48,973 nucleotides of DNA from Hoylesella saccharolytica JCM 17484 (GCF_000614205.1 NZ_BAKN01000021.1:1-48973), one strand, 5' to 3'; shown: positions 27,493-37,689, counted from the stretch's first letter. Numbers and translations: made by a program. The notes: generated by a model from the letters alone, not told the origin.

Positions 27493-28556
27493 TTAATTTT
27501 AATGGTTATTATCACTTTTGGTTGCTCCGGATCGTTGGTAATCATTAATATACGAGGGGCGCTACGGGCACCTTTGAGTTGTTTCTCGTTGACCGAAACT
27601 TTTAGTTTTCCCACTTCACCCGGTCCAATTCTTGTATTACTGAGCGAAAGGTTTAAGCCGCTGGTAAACATTTGTAAAGATTGGATTTCGAGCGTACTGA
27701 CGCCATAATTGGTAATGTCAATTTCTTCTTTTTTATTTCTTCGGCCGTCGAAGGCTGTGTCGTATTCGAGTGTGGTAGGCATTACCAGCATCTTTGGAGC
27801 CAGCAGTTTTTCTTCGGGAGTCATATTTTCAAATCCCGGTAACAGTACTGCTGAGATTGTTAACTCTTTCTTGGGAGAAACTTTATCGCCGGGAAACATT
27901 CCCAGATATACTGAAGTTTGGGTCAGCCCGAAGTCGCGTAACTCGCGCGAATCAAGTGTAAGGGTGATGACACCTCCTTTTCCCGGTGCGATGGTTGAGG
28001 GCGAAATGTCTGCTTTTAGATAATTCGGCAGGTGCATTACAGTGGGCTGTATCGCCTTGCTTGATGTGTTCATGATATGTATTTTCTGTGAGGGGCGATC
28101 GCCACGGTTGACATCATCAAACTCGATATTGTTTTTTTCTGCTTGTATATCGCCTAATTTAAAGGGGTAGTTGCCTGAATAATCCGATACTTCTTCTACT
28201 ACAACGCCTTTTAAAGTGAGCATGAGCGACTCTTTACCACCTTCTCCGTAAAGCTCTATTTGTTTTTCAAAGTGGCCCATCTGAGCTGCATCGTAGGTAG
28301 TACGGACCTTGAATAGTGTGCCAGCAGATATATTTGATTGAGGATAATCTATTTCAGTGCATCCGCAACTCTTACGAACAGATTGGATTCGCAGTGCTTT
28401 ATTACCCTTGTTTCTGACTTCAAATTCGACCGTTATAGGCTTATTATAAACTATTTGTCCGCAATCGATAGTCGAATTGATTGCCTCCATCTTTTGTGCC
28501 GATGCATTGGAAATGGCAAAGAATGAAAGCATCACTGCCATAAATTTGTTTTTCAT
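27489..28556 (-). CDS. Secreted DUF1573 protein
   Basis: A 355-residue protein with a signal peptide (MKNKFMAVMLSFFAISNASA). The N-terminal DUF1573 module (about 25-130) has IDCGQIVYNKPITVEFEVRN and the signature SVRKSCGCTEIDYP. Further immunoglobulin-like repeats of the same type follow (GQ/D-type strands at about 140-230 and 265-350, ending ITNDPEQPKVIITIKIK). It is probably periplasmic or surface-exposed; function unknown. It lies 10 bp downstream of the alpha-2-macroglobulin gene and upstream of ispH, all on the minus strand. Confidence 0.9.
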   Translation of the reverse strand: MKNKFMAVMLSFFAISNASAQKMEAINSTIDCGQIVYNKPITVEFEVRNKGNKALRIQSVRKSCGCTEIDYPQSNISAGTLFKVRTTYDAAQMGHFEKQIELYGEGGKESLMLTLKGVVVEEVSDYSGNYPFKLGDIQAEKNNIEFDDVNRGDRPSQKIHIMNTSSKAIQPTVMHLPNYLKADISPSTIAPGKGGVITLTLDSRELRDFGLTQTSVYLGMFPGDKVSPKKELTISAVLLPGFENMTPEEKLLAPKMLVMPTTLEYDTAFDGRRNKKEEIDITNYGVSTLEIQSLQMFTSGLNLSLSNTRIGPGEVGKLKVSVNEKQLKGARSAPRILMITNDPEQPKVIITIKIK

Positions 28557-28566
28557 TTTGCTTATT

Positions 28567-31500
28567 TTATTGTTTTACATTCAATGTTTGGGCTGTTGTG
28601 CGTGCCGAATATTCAGGACTGTAAGCGCATTGTACTGTACAAGTGCCGGTAGAGAAAGTGCCTTGTCTGTCAATATAATATTCTGTTTCGATGACATGCC
28701 TTCCTTTTGCCATCCTGTCCATATAATAACAGGTGGAATTGTCGCGTGGTGTGCAGTAATATCCGTTACGATAACCACTGAGTTGGTTAATGGGCTCCAT
28801 GCACGCAGCACGTTTATTGACCACTTGAACAAAGTCATAATCATGATCGGCAACAATTGTTATACGCACCTTCACTTTGTCACCCACTTTCAGATCTTTT
28901 GCATTTAAGAACTCTCTTTTTACGGTAAGGCCCATCGAAGCATCTGCTACGTCTGTCGTTTTTTGCATAAATTGTGCGTAAACAGCACCCCATGAGGTAC
29001 CCTTAGAAGTCTTGTTGGCTGTGAAAGTCTTCATATTATCGCCTGTCATGGAAACCTTTACATAGCCCAATCCTGCTGTTGCCTTGGGTAAATCTAACTT
29101 CTTTTCGTTAACAGAGAGTATTGTGCGTTGTTGGGCTGATTTTTGCAAACGAGATATATTACCATCTAAGAAGGCATAAACGGCATTAATACTGTTGATG
29201 GGCGTGTCCCAACACTGTGTTCGTTTCGACATTAAGAGCCAGCGTTGCATTTCGTCTAATGTCTTTTCATCGTTTGGATTGAGCAATTTGATAGCCTCAA
29301 TGGCAGCTACCTGTGTAGGTATTTTATAATCAAACCAGCTATAGTAGGCCTTACGGGTGTCGTAATAGCGTCCCATTTCTTCTTTATATACACTGTATTC
29401 GTTGATGCTTTGCAAGTATTCTTTGGCCATCTGAGCATATCCATTTTTACCTAAGATAACTGCAGAGATGGCTTTTCCGTAGATGGTAAAGTTTACTGTC
29501 TGCTTCGACAGATGGTCTACCATATACTGACGTTCTGCTGTTGTATTCTGAAGATAGGATTTTTCAGTCAGCGAACTAGCGTAAAGATACTGCACAGCCC
29601 ATTCACTCGGGCGCAGATTTTTTATTCCTTTTTTCTCTTCTTTCTGCATCCATGTCACTTCGCGCTTCAACTCTTTGTTCATAAACATAAAGGCTCTACG
29701 GAGGTTGGAGCTGATAGAGCCTTGCAAACCAATCATTGTTTGCAGACGAATAAGCATTTCAGAAACACTAAGAGTTACGTAAGAACCGCCCCGCATACCG
29801 GGATACCAGCTCCAAGAGCCATCCGAATTTTGTAGTTTGCGCAGTCTTTCAAGACAGGTGTTCAGCCTGTTTTCTATGCTGTTCTCGTCAAAATAGCGCA
29901 GTAAAGCCTGCTTTTGGGCGGCTTCATTTTCTGCTTCGTTCACCCAAGGTGTTTCGTTCAGCACCATCAATTTCAACTCTTCGTTCTTTTGTAAACTACT
30001 CATCAAAGAGGTCTCTTTGCCTTTTTCTTGTTTCCAAAGTTCGATAGTGTGCTTGATAATGGGTGCTTGTTTTAATATATATTGTGCAATACTGTTGGCA
30101 TAATAAGCTGCAGCCAGACTGATAGCGTTATGCGATGACACCTCGCTGACGTAGGGTAATGCTTGTATCATCAGCCAAGCCGGGTTGTCAGTGTATTCGA
30201 TCGTGAGCCGATCGGAAGCATCTTTTACCGCAAAAAGCTTTTCTAAATTGATGGTTTTAATGCCTGCCGTATGCTGTGTAAAGGCTACCGAATTGGTTAC
30301 CAACTCCCTATCAGGCAACAGAGGTAGGTAATGTTGTTCACCATCAGTATATCCGCTGCCTACCGCTATGATCTTACAAATCAGCACTTGGGCACCTGCT
30401 GCATAGAGCGCAGTACCTTGTTGAATGTTAACATCAAAGTTAACATTTTCTGTTGCACCTCCTTTTACCGTATATTTCTTGTTCACTGTGTAGACCACCT
30501 TTTCGGTTTCCGGGTCTAACAATTCAAGTTTAGCCACGCCCGAAATGGTCTTCTCAGAGGTGTTGAATATCTTGGTGGCAATCGTCCCACGGTCGCCTAA
30601 CCTCATAAAGCGCGGCATATTGGGTTGCACCATAATGGTTTTCTGTGCCACTGTTTCGCCTTCGAGCATACCATAGTTCATCTGTTTATCGGTTGCCAGC
30701 CCCATAAAACGCCACGTGGTGATGCTTTCGGGCAGTGTGAACTGAATGGATAGGTTACCGTTTTTATCGGTTGTCAGCGCAGGATAGAAGAAAGCTGTTT
30801 CATTAAGATTTTCTCTTACAGAAACATTACCTGTTTCGGGTGTTGTTTCTTCAACTGCTGCTTCCTTCTTTACCTCTTCATCCTTTTTTATAACGGGAGC
30901 TGTAAATTTGATAGTGGATGCTGTAGATGCCATGTCATTACCTCTTACATCCATGCTTGCCACTGCACCGGTAAGTTTGGCTTTCTTTTGTGCGCTATAT
31001 CCCGTAACAACAACTTCTTCAAGGGCGGCATTGCCTAATGAATTACCGAATACTCTACTGCTGAAACCGGAGTTCCAGTAGAAAAGGTCGTAGTCGAAAT
31101 GGTAGAATTGAAAGTCGGAGGAGGGTATATAATCGATAGACATCGAAGCGGAGGCGTAGTTAGGATTGGCTGAGAAGCCCCAGCCCCAATAGGTGGAAGG
31201 AATATTAAACGAATAACCCAGATAAAAATTCCATTGATGACGAGCTATCTGATCTAACGATTTATCAAACATTCCTGCTATCATCTGTGCATCGGCAGGT
31301 GTTCCGTCGGGATGTTTTACAGTTAAAGTCCATTGTTCTTTCTGTCCCGGTGTCAGTTTATTTCTGAATGTTTTCCACTCGGCAATCAGTCGTTTGTCGG
31401 GTGTTGCACGTATAATGCTGAAACGCTCGGTATAGAATTTTGCATCTTTCACCCATGCATAATTCAATACAATACCGTCTTTGTACTCGGGTCGGTAGGT

Positions 31501-34134
31501 AAAGGCACGTGTTAAAAGCGAGTCGCTGATGTAGGTTGTACCTCTTTCTAAAATACTGTCTCCTGCAAAAACGGTGTAGAAAACGTATACATCTTTTTGC
31601 GAAGTGCCTATCTGAATATACACCGGACGTCCATCTTCATGGAATGAAGCCGATGTTTGGTGGCTCCATAGCGTGGTATCGACTACTGGACGCGTATCTT
31701 TCATGCTGAAAAGGATGAAGTCTTGTTCCAACGTATCGGTTTCGCAAATGGCTTTAAGGTGATGTTTGCCTGATGGCAGACCTGCTACATTGAAGCTAAC
31801 GGATGTATTCGTCGGAACGGTAAAGGGTATTTCGACCTTATTAATATAATAGCGTACGGTTGCATTCAGATTGCCACCACCTGCATTTTTGTAATTGAAA
31901 GTGATAGTTTTTAGGCTGTCTTTCTCTATTTTTTCAGGAAGGTCGCTGCTCAATAAAGTGGGTTTACTGCCCAAAGGTAGACTAATGGAGCCTTGTCTGC
32001 TCTCACCTCCCAAGTCGGTTACGGTTGCCAAGACATCGAAAGTGTAAAATCCCGGCTGTTTTTCGTCTTTGGGTAGCAGCATTGGAATACTGACTTTAAA
32101 GCCGCCGGCATCATCCGTCGTAACAGTAGAGGTGTATATATCGTTGGCATTTGTGCTGCCGGCATATCTCCACCACCACCATAATGCGGGTCGGCGTTTC
32201 ACCGTATAGGTTACTTTGGCGCCTTGAACCGGAACACCGGCATAGCTTTTGGCATGCGCTATTATTGTCACAGTATCGCCTGGAGCATATTTTTGCGTTA
32301 CTTCGGGGAAAGTAACTTCAAACGTGGGACGCTTGTATTCTTCTACACGGAAGGTTACATTTCCCGGCGAATAGTTTCCTGATGAGATAGAAAATGAACC
32401 TGTTAACCCACTGCTGGGCAATTCGAAGTCGGCAGAAACCTTGCCGTAATCGTCGGTGGTAACTTCTTTTTCGGCTATTTTCTTGTGGTTGGCATCATAA
32501 AGACGAAGCTTAAACGACTTGTTGGCACTTGCATGTCTTTCTAAATCGGGACCTCTGCGTATCAAGATGCCTGCTACATGCACCGTCTGACCGGGTCGAT
32601 AGAGTGCCCGATCGGTGTAGAGATGCAACAGCGGGTAGTCGTTTTTACCCCCGTAAAAGCTGAAATAGCTGTTGTAAGCACATTCCCTAAACGCCTTATC
32701 CTCTTTTGTGTAGACATAAATTTCATCCGGACTGTTCTTTTTGCAATGATAAATTAGTTCGCCCTTATCGTCGCAAGTTAGTGTTTCGACCTTTATTTTA
32801 TCCGAATAACCATCTTCAGTCTTCAGTCTTACTTTTGCTTTCGGAACGGGATGTCCCGTTGTTGCATTTACCACGGCTATGCGCATGGTATTGTAAGACA
32901 GTGATTCCATCAGTGGAATGAGGTTACTGACATAGAGTAATGTACGTATAGGCCGGATGGCTTTGTTGTTGCTGCTAAACTCGAGCATATAAACGCCTAC
33001 GGGAAGTGTAGCCAATTGCATCGAATCTTCGCTGAGAACATAGTTGGGTTTACCGTCAAACCGACATGTGCGGGTAGCTTCTGGTACCGCTTTCATTCTC
33101 TTTTTCAGTGCGTTGTAGTCTTTTGTGTAACGGGGATCTCCTATGTAATCGCCTGCTACATTCAATCGGAAAACATTCATCGTAACGTTTGTAAGGTTGC
33201 GTACATCTTCCACCCGTACCATCAAAGGTTTGTTGGGAATAGTCATTTCGTCTACTTTCACGTTGAAAGTGGGCATCGTGAGCTGTTTATAGGCATTGCG
33301 AAAGATATTGCTACGCTTCCAATTGCCCCATTTGGAGAGGGCATAATCGATATAATCGATCAGTTCTTTGGGTTTCACAGAATCTGATCTTTCCATCCAT
33401 TCGTATCGTAGAATGCCCAGTTCGGCTACCTCTGGAAGATCGGCATAAAGATTGATAAACGAGTCTACACGGTGAATATAGCTCGAACGGCTTGTCGTTG
33501 TATTTTTATTATCATCTTTATTGTTCATAATCCAGCGGGCGCAAATACAGGCTGCAGTACGGTTTCCGTTGGATAGATAGTAGTTATACAGCGTTTGATA
33601 ATCGGATGCGGCAAAGCCAAGCACGTGCAGCAGATCGTTGTTAAATACTCTACTGTCTACGCCCGGCACCATTATCGGCTCGTAATCTTTTGCTGATGCG
33701 CCCGCCAACAACGCCGGATTTTGCATCGAGCGTTTAAAGTAAGTCTTGCTTTCATCCTTGCTGCCCCCAATTTGATAGCGGTTGTTTTGGTATACCTGCC
33801 CCAAAACAGACTGGTAAACGGCTGCCAAAATGGGGTCGGTAGCTTGTGCTTTTTTCTCTGCCTGTACCAATTGAGTAAGCTCGTTTTGTAGCGAATCGGG
33901 CGAAATACTTACCTGTAAGCCGGCTTTTCCCAAGCTTGCTTTGAGCAGATGTCCGTAAGCTCGCTCTGCGATAGCTTTTTGTTTAATCTGTTCGAGAATT
34001 CCGATGCCTGTTTTGGGTAAATCTTTTGCCATCGCAATGTCAAACTGTTTCCATAATTCTTTATAACTCTCTGCATATCCCGCTTGGCTTATCAGCGATA
34101 AGAAAACGATACATAGAAGAAGCGTTTTTTTCAT
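28567..34134 (-). CDS. Alpha-2-macroglobulin-family protein without thioester
   Basis: A 1,855-residue secreted protein; signal peptide MKKTLLLCIVFLSLISQAGY. The ATG at 34134 was chosen because the in-frame extension runs through the promoter. The MG2-type LYTDRALYRPGQTVHVAGI lies about residues 535-555, and the A2M domain AFFYPALTTDKNGNLSIQFT followed by LPESITTWRF at about 1110-1140. A helical thioester-like domain follows. The CxEQ thioester is absent: the site reads ALPYVSEVSSHNAISLAAAY. Around residue 1038 is EEVVVTGYSAQKKAKLTGAV, which copies the start of SusC-type TonB receptors. Family members trap proteases or protect the envelope. A beta-rich C-terminal domain ends the protein. Confidence 0.9.
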   Translation of the reverse strand: MKKTLLLCIVFLSLISQAGYAESYKELWKQFDIAMAKDLPKTGIGILEQIKQKAIAERAYGHLLKASLGKAGLQVSISPDSLQNELTQLVQAEKKAQATDPILAAVYQSVLGQVYQNNRYQIGGSKDESKTYFKRSMQNPALLAGASAKDYEPIMVPGVDSRVFNNDLLHVLGFAASDYQTLYNYYLSNGNRTAACICARWIMNNKDDNKNTTTSRSSYIHRVDSFINLYADLPEVAELGILRYEWMERSDSVKPKELIDYIDYALSKWGNWKRSNIFRNAYKQLTMPTFNVKVDEMTIPNKPLMVRVEDVRNLTNVTMNVFRLNVAGDYIGDPRYTKDYNALKKRMKAVPEATRTCRFDGKPNYVLSEDSMQLATLPVGVYMLEFSSNNKAIRPIRTLLYVSNLIPLMESLSYNTMRIAVVNATTGHPVPKAKVRLKTEDGYSDKIKVETLTCDDKGELIYHCKKNSPDEIYVYTKEDKAFRECAYNSYFSFYGGKNDYPLLHLYTDRALYRPGQTVHVAGILIRRGPDLERHASANKSFKLRLYDANHKKIAEKEVTTDDYGKVSADFELPSSGLTGSFSISSGNYSPGNVTFRVEEYKRPTFEVTFPEVTQKYAPGDTVTIIAHAKSYAGVPVQGAKVTYTVKRRPALWWWWRYAGSTNANDIYTSTVTTDDAGGFKVSIPMLLPKDEKQPGFYTFDVLATVTDLGGESRQGSISLPLGSKPTLLSSDLPEKIEKDSLKTITFNYKNAGGGNLNATVRYYINKVEIPFTVPTNTSVSFNVAGLPSGKHHLKAICETDTLEQDFILFSMKDTRPVVDTTLWSHQTSASFHEDGRPVYIQIGTSQKDVYVFYTVFAGDSILERGTTYISDSLLTRAFTYRPEYKDGIVLNYAWVKDAKFYTERFSIIRATPDKRLIAEWKTFRNKLTPGQKEQWTLTVKHPDGTPADAQMIAGMFDKSLDQIARHQWNFYLGYSFNIPSTYWGWGFSANPNYASASMSIDYIPSSDFQFYHFDYDLFYWNSGFSSRVFGNSLGNAALEEVVVTGYSAQKKAKLTGAVASMDVRGNDMASTASTIKFTAPVIKKDEEVKKEAAVEETTPETGNVSVRENLNETAFFYPALTTDKNGNLSIQFTLPESITTWRFMGLATDKQMNYGMLEGETVAQKTIMVQPNMPRFMRLGDRGTIATKIFNTSEKTISGVAKLELLDPETEKVVYTVNKKYTVKGGATENVNFDVNIQQGTALYAAGAQVLICKIIAVGSGYTDGEQHYLPLLPDRELVTNSVAFTQHTAGIKTINLEKLFAVKDASDRLTIEYTDNPAWLMIQALPYVSEVSSHNAISLAAAYYANSIAQYILKQAPIIKHTIELWKQEKGKETSLMSSLQKNEELKLMVLNETPWVNEAENEAAQKQALLRYFDENSIENRLNTCLERLRKLQNSDGSWSWYPGMRGGSYVTLSVSEMLIRLQTMIGLQGSISSNLRRAFMFMNKELKREVTWMQKEEKKGIKNLRPSEWAVQYLYASSLTEKSYLQNTTAERQYMVDHLSKQTVNFTIYGKAISAVILGKNGYAQMAKEYLQSINEYSVYKEEMGRYYDTRKAYYSWFDYKIPTQVAAIEAIKLLNPNDEKTLDEMQRWLLMSKRTQCWDTPINSINAVYAFLDGNISRLQKSAQQRTILSVNEKKLDLPKATAGLGYVKVSMTGDNMKTFTANKTSKGTSWGAVYAQFMQKTTDVADASMGLTVKREFLNAKDLKVGDKVKVRITIVADHDYDFVQVVNKRAACMEPINQLSGYRNGYYCTPRDNSTCYYMDRMAKGRHVIETEYYIDRQGTFSTGTCTVQCAYSPEYSARTTAQTLNVKQ

Positions 34135-34170
34135 AACTGCAATTTTTTCGTTTAAAATCTTACGTCTTTG

Positions 34171-34202
34171 CAAATATAGTATAATTCGGTGATAACGGCA
34201 AA
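34171..34202 (-). promoter_or_regulatory. Promoter of the macroglobulin operon
   Basis: On the minus strand TTTG (34202-34199), 20 bp, TATATTTG (34178-34171), then about 35 nt to the chosen ATG. An exact fit to the consensus that fixes the start at 34134. Confidence 0.75.
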
Positions 34203-34298
34203 ATATAATTTTCAGTTTCACTTTTGGTGCATCGTTTGACAAGGGCTGTTAGAGGCTTTTTAACCCCTTGTTTTGTAAAACACCATCAATGGGGTTAT

Positions 34299-34452
34299 AA
34301 AAGATAGTCTTTTATATTGCAAAACATAGTCTTTTACATTGCGAAACATAGTCTTTTACATTGTGAAACATAGTCTTTTACATTGCGAAAGATAGTCTTT
34401 TGCAACCCGAAATACGGTCTTTTGCAAGCTAAAAGATATTCTTTTACAAATC
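34299..34452. repeat. 22-bp palindromic repeat array D (7 units)
   Basis: Seven units start at 34299, 34321, 34343, 34365, 34387, 34409 and 34431, exactly 22 bp apart. The first is a perfect palindrome around three bases (AAAAGA-TAG-TCTTTT); later ones vary (GAAACATAGTCTTTT, GAAATACGGTCTTTT). Each is followed by a 7-nt spacer such as ACATTGC. Just upstream AACCCC (34262) can pair with GGGGTT (34291). The array occupies the gap between the macroglobulin promoter and the permease stop codon. Confidence 0.92.
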
Positions 34453-34541
34453 AATTTACAACATACTGATTGTTAATCAGTTACAGATTTAATTTCGGAA
34501 GCTGTAAATGCCCATTTTTCGAAAATACAAAATGGTTGGTT

Positions 34542-35789
34542 TTACTCGTATCTCATCGACTTGGCGGGATCTATTTTCGATACCAGATAACTGGGAGCGA
34601 TGAGTACAAACACGCTGATAAAGAGCGTTGCAACATTGAGCAGAAAGAAGATGGGAAGGTTAAATTCTACCGGTACGGTACTGACATAATAGGTAACAGG
34701 GTCTAATTTAACCGCGCCCGTAAAGTGTTGAAAGGCAATAAGGGCAATACCTGCGAGGTTGCCGATGAGCATTCCTTTGCCAATGGTGAACACTGCGAAC
34801 CAAAGAAACGTGTGGCGGATGGTTCGATTGCGTGCACCCAGCGCTTTAAGAATGCCAATCATCGTGGTGCGTTCTAATATAATGATGAGCAAACCAGAAA
34901 TCATGGTTACGGCGGCAACAGCCAACATTAGTCCGAGAATAATCCAAACGTTGAGATCGAGCAGGTCGAGCCACGAAAAAATCTGTGGATTAGCCTCCTT
35001 AATAGTCTGCGACGAATAGGTCTCACCATAGCTGTCAATGGTTCGGTTTACACGGTCTATGACGTGAGCTTCAGTCTCAGCAAGTTTATCAAAGTTGCTT
35101 ACAGAGAGCTCTGCACCGCCGGCTTGGTCGGGTTCCCACCCGTTTAGCTTTACTGCCGTATAAAAATCGATGAAACAGATTACGCGGTCGTACTGCGAAA
35201 GGTTAGTTTGATAAATTCCTGCAACGGTAAATCGGCGCGTGCGTACACCGCTGGTATCGATAAAATAAGCAAAAACTTTGCTGCCCTGATGCAGATTCAG
35301 TTGGTCGGCAATAGTCTTTGAAATAACTATTTGTTGTGTTGCCTGCGTGTCGGAAAACTTCGGAATAATACCCTCTACAAGGTTTTCGCGGATAAACGAG
35401 ATATTATACTCGGATGCAATGCCCTTGAATGCTACCCCGAGAAAATCGGTTTCAGTTTTCAGTATGCCTTGTTTAATGGCGTAACGCTGCACATGGCTTA
35501 CACCTGGAATGCGCTTTAAAACGCTCAACATTGAGTCGCCCATCTGTATGGGATACTGTTCGGCCGTTTGAAGTGCCATAAAATTGGCCACCTGTATGTG
35601 GCTTCCGAAGCCTACAACCTTATCGCGAATGGTGTGTTTGAAGCCGAAAACAACACTCACCGATACCAACATTACGGCCAATCCGATGGCAACACCGGCA
35701 ATGGCAATGCGGATAGCAGGTCTGTCGACCCGCGTTTTATCGCTGTTGTTGGTGTAAATGCGTCGAGCAAGAAAGAATGGTAAATTCAC
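34542..35789 (-). CDS. FtsX/LolE-type ABC transporter permease
   Basis: A 415-residue inner-membrane protein of the lipoprotein-releasing (LolC/E) type. The N-terminal helix (IAIAGVAIGLAVMLVSVSVV), a periplasmic MacB-like domain of about 220 residues and three C-terminal helices (WIILGLMLAVAAVTMISGLL; FLWFAVFTIGKGMLIGNLAG; LLNVATLFISVFVLIAPSYL) are in order. It ends SKIDPAKSMRYE, typical of the family. It probably extracts lipoproteins from the inner membrane with an ATPase encoded elsewhere. It follows the aminotransferase gene by 18 bp on the same strand. Confidence 0.9.
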   Translation of the reverse strand: MNLPFFLARRIYTNNSDKTRVDRPAIRIAIAGVAIGLAVMLVSVSVVFGFKHTIRDKVVGFGSHIQVANFMALQTAEQYPIQMGDSMLSVLKRIPGVSHVQRYAIKQGILKTETDFLGVAFKGIASEYNISFIRENLVEGIIPKFSDTQATQQIVISKTIADQLNLHQGSKVFAYFIDTSGVRTRRFTVAGIYQTNLSQYDRVICFIDFYTAVKLNGWEPDQAGGAELSVSNFDKLAETEAHVIDRVNRTIDSYGETYSSQTIKEANPQIFSWLDLLDLNVWIILGLMLAVAAVTMISGLLIIILERTTMIGILKALGARNRTIRHTFLWFAVFTIGKGMLIGNLAGIALIAFQHFTGAVKLDPVTYYVSTVPVEFNLPIFFLLNVATLFISVFVLIAPSYLVSKIDPAKSMRYE

Positions 35790-35807
35790 GAAAAGCAGAT
35801 TTTAGGG

Positions 35808-37015
35808 TTACATATCAGTGTCTACACGACCGGGATAAATTTCAAGTGCTTTGCGCAGAACAATAAGTGCGCGCTCCAAGTCTTTTTTTTTCAGCACGTA
35901 AGCGATACGAACCTGATTACGTCCAGCACCCGGTGTAGTGTAAAAACCCGCTGCTGGAGCCAACATAATGGTTTCGCCTTCGTAGTTAAACACTTCTAAA
36001 CACCATCGGCAGAAAGCTTCGCTATCGTCTACGGGAAGTTTGGCAACGGTATAAAATGCCCCCATTGGATGGGTGAATATACGCCCGGAATGCGATTAAG
36101 CCCGTCGATAAGACATTTTCGGCGTTCCACATACTCGTCGTAAACGCTCCGATAGTAGTCTTCCGGAGCAGATAACGAGGCCTCGGCAACAATCTGTCCG
36201 ATGAGCGGGGGCGATAGTCGGGCTTGACAAAACTTCATTACAGCAGCTCTAATTTCTGCGTTTTTAGTGATTAATGCACCAATGCGGATGCCACATTCGG
36301 AGTATCTTTTGGAAACGGAATCGATGAGAACAACATTGTTTTCAATGCCTTCAAGATGGCAGGCGCTAATGTAAGGCGAGCCAGTGTAGATGTATTCGCG
36401 GTATACTTCGTCAGAAAATAGATAAAGATCATATTTCTTTACAAGGTCGCGAATTTGGTTCATTTCGCGTCGGGTGTAAAGATAGCCTGTCGGATTGTTG
36501 GGATTACAGATCATAATAGCACGAGTACGGTCATTGATCAGCTCCTCAAACTTCTCCACTTTAGGCAGCGAAAAGCCCTCTTCTATCGTTGTTGCAATGG
36601 TGCGAATGGTTGCTCCTGCGGATATGGCAAAGGCCATATAGTTGGCATAAGCCGGTTCGGGGATAATGATTTCGTCGCCGGGATTAAGGCAAGCCATAAA
36701 CGAAAAAAGTACAGCCTCTGATCCTCCCGCAGTAATAATAATGTCGTCGGCAGTTACATCGATGTCGTACCTTTTATAATAAGTGGTGAGTTTTTGCCTG
36801 TAAGATAAATAACCTTGCGAAGGAGAATATTCTAATACAGTTCTGTCAATGTTTTTCAAGGCATCTAATCCCACTTGTGGGGTGGGTAAATCGGGTTGTC
36901 CGATGTTAAGATGATAAACCTTGATTCCTTTATTCTTTGCTGCTGCGGCCAGCGGCGCCAGCTTTCTGATGGGCGACTCTGGCATTTCCAGTCCGCGAAC
37001 TGATATTTCGGGCAT
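35808..37015 (-). CDS. PLP-dependent class I/II aminotransferase (frameshifted)
   Basis: A fold-type I aminotransferase of the aspartate aminotransferase group, about 402 residues after correction. TAGGSEAVLFSFMACLNPGD binds the cofactor phosphate, MICNPNNPTGYLYTRREM and LFSDEVYREYIY hold the Asn and Asp/Tyr cofactor contacts, and DSVSKRYSECGIRIG the Schiff-base Lys. The frame breaks at 36066-36068: VYSPI is followed by QWGHF instead of PMGAFYTVAKLPVDD. Restoring one C (CCC for CC, minus strand) joins the frames exactly. The substrate amino acid cannot be decided from sequence. Promoter TATCTTTG at 37049-37042. Confidence 0.9.
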
Positions 37016-37041
37016 AGTTGCAATGATTAATTATCTATTTG

Positions 37042-37049
37042 CAAAGATA
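37042..37049 (-). promoter_or_regulatory. -7 element for aminotransferase-permease operon
   Basis: On the minus strand this reads TATCTTTG, 26 bp before the aminotransferase ATG. Confidence 0.55.
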
Positions 37050-37108
37050 ACAATAAAATCGAATTGCTGTAATCACGACTTGCGATTTATTCGATTTATA
37101 GGGCTGCT

Positions 37109-37141
37109 TTTGGTTTTTTACGGATTAATTTGTTACTTTTG
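37109..37141 (+). promoter_or_regulatory. Promoter of DUF4494-yggS operon
   Basis: TTTG ending at 37112, 21 bp, TACTTTTG (37134-37141), about 30 bp before the ATG at 37172. It is divergent from the aminotransferase promoter. Confidence 0.65.
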
Positions 37142-37171
37142 CGGCAGTAAAAACAATACATTATTTATCGT

Positions 37172-37687
37172 ATGAGATCAAGAACATCAGACTGGTTTGA
37201 GACAAAAATCCGTTATGAAAAAACGCTGGAAGACGGTATGCAAAAACCTATCACGGAGCAATATGTTGTAGATGCACTGAGTTTTACCGAAGCCGAGAAC
37301 TCTATTATCGATGAAATGTCGGCTTATATCACCGGTGAATTTAAAATAACAGGCATCAAACCGGCACCTTTTCACGAAGTGTTTTTTAGCGATAATGCTA
37401 ATGACGACAAATGGTATAAAACCCGTTTGCAGTTTATTACCATTGATGAAAAGAGCGAAAAGGAGAAACGTTCGAATATCAATTACCTCGTTCAGGCCTC
37501 GTCTTTACCCGGAGCGGTGAAGTATATCGATGAAGTGATGAGCGGAACGATGATTGATTATGTGATTGCCAGCATTACCGAGACACAAATTATGGATGTT
37601 TTCGAGCATTCATCGGTGGTTGCGCAAAAAACAGTGAATGAACGTCCTGAGTACGAAGAGGGAGAATCTGCACAGGGAGAAGAATAG
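37172..37687 (+). CDS. DUF4494 protein
   Basis: A 171-residue cytoplasmic protein matching, as far as I recall, the Bacteroidales DUF4494 family: it opens MRSRTSDWFETKIRYEKTLE, continues VTEQYVVDALSFTEAENSI-like sequence, and has EVFFSDNANDDKWYKTRLQF in the middle. The C-terminus is acidic (EYEEGESAQGEE). The function is unknown. Its stop is 2 bp before the YggS-type gene, so they are almost certainly one transcript. Confidence 0.85.
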   Translation: MRSRTSDWFETKIRYEKTLEDGMQKPITEQYVVDALSFTEAENSIIDEMSAYITGEFKITGIKPAPFHEVFFSDNANDDKWYKTRLQFITIDEKSEKEKRSNINYLVQASSLPGAVKYIDEVMSGTMIDYVIASITETQIMDVFEHSSVVAQKTVNERPEYEEGESAQGEE

Positions 37688-37689
37688 TA

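Noticed and set aside
34299..34452. Could array D be a CRISPR array?
   Set aside because: The repeated part is only about 15 bp and varies between units, the spacers are 7 nt and nearly constant, and no cas genes are present.
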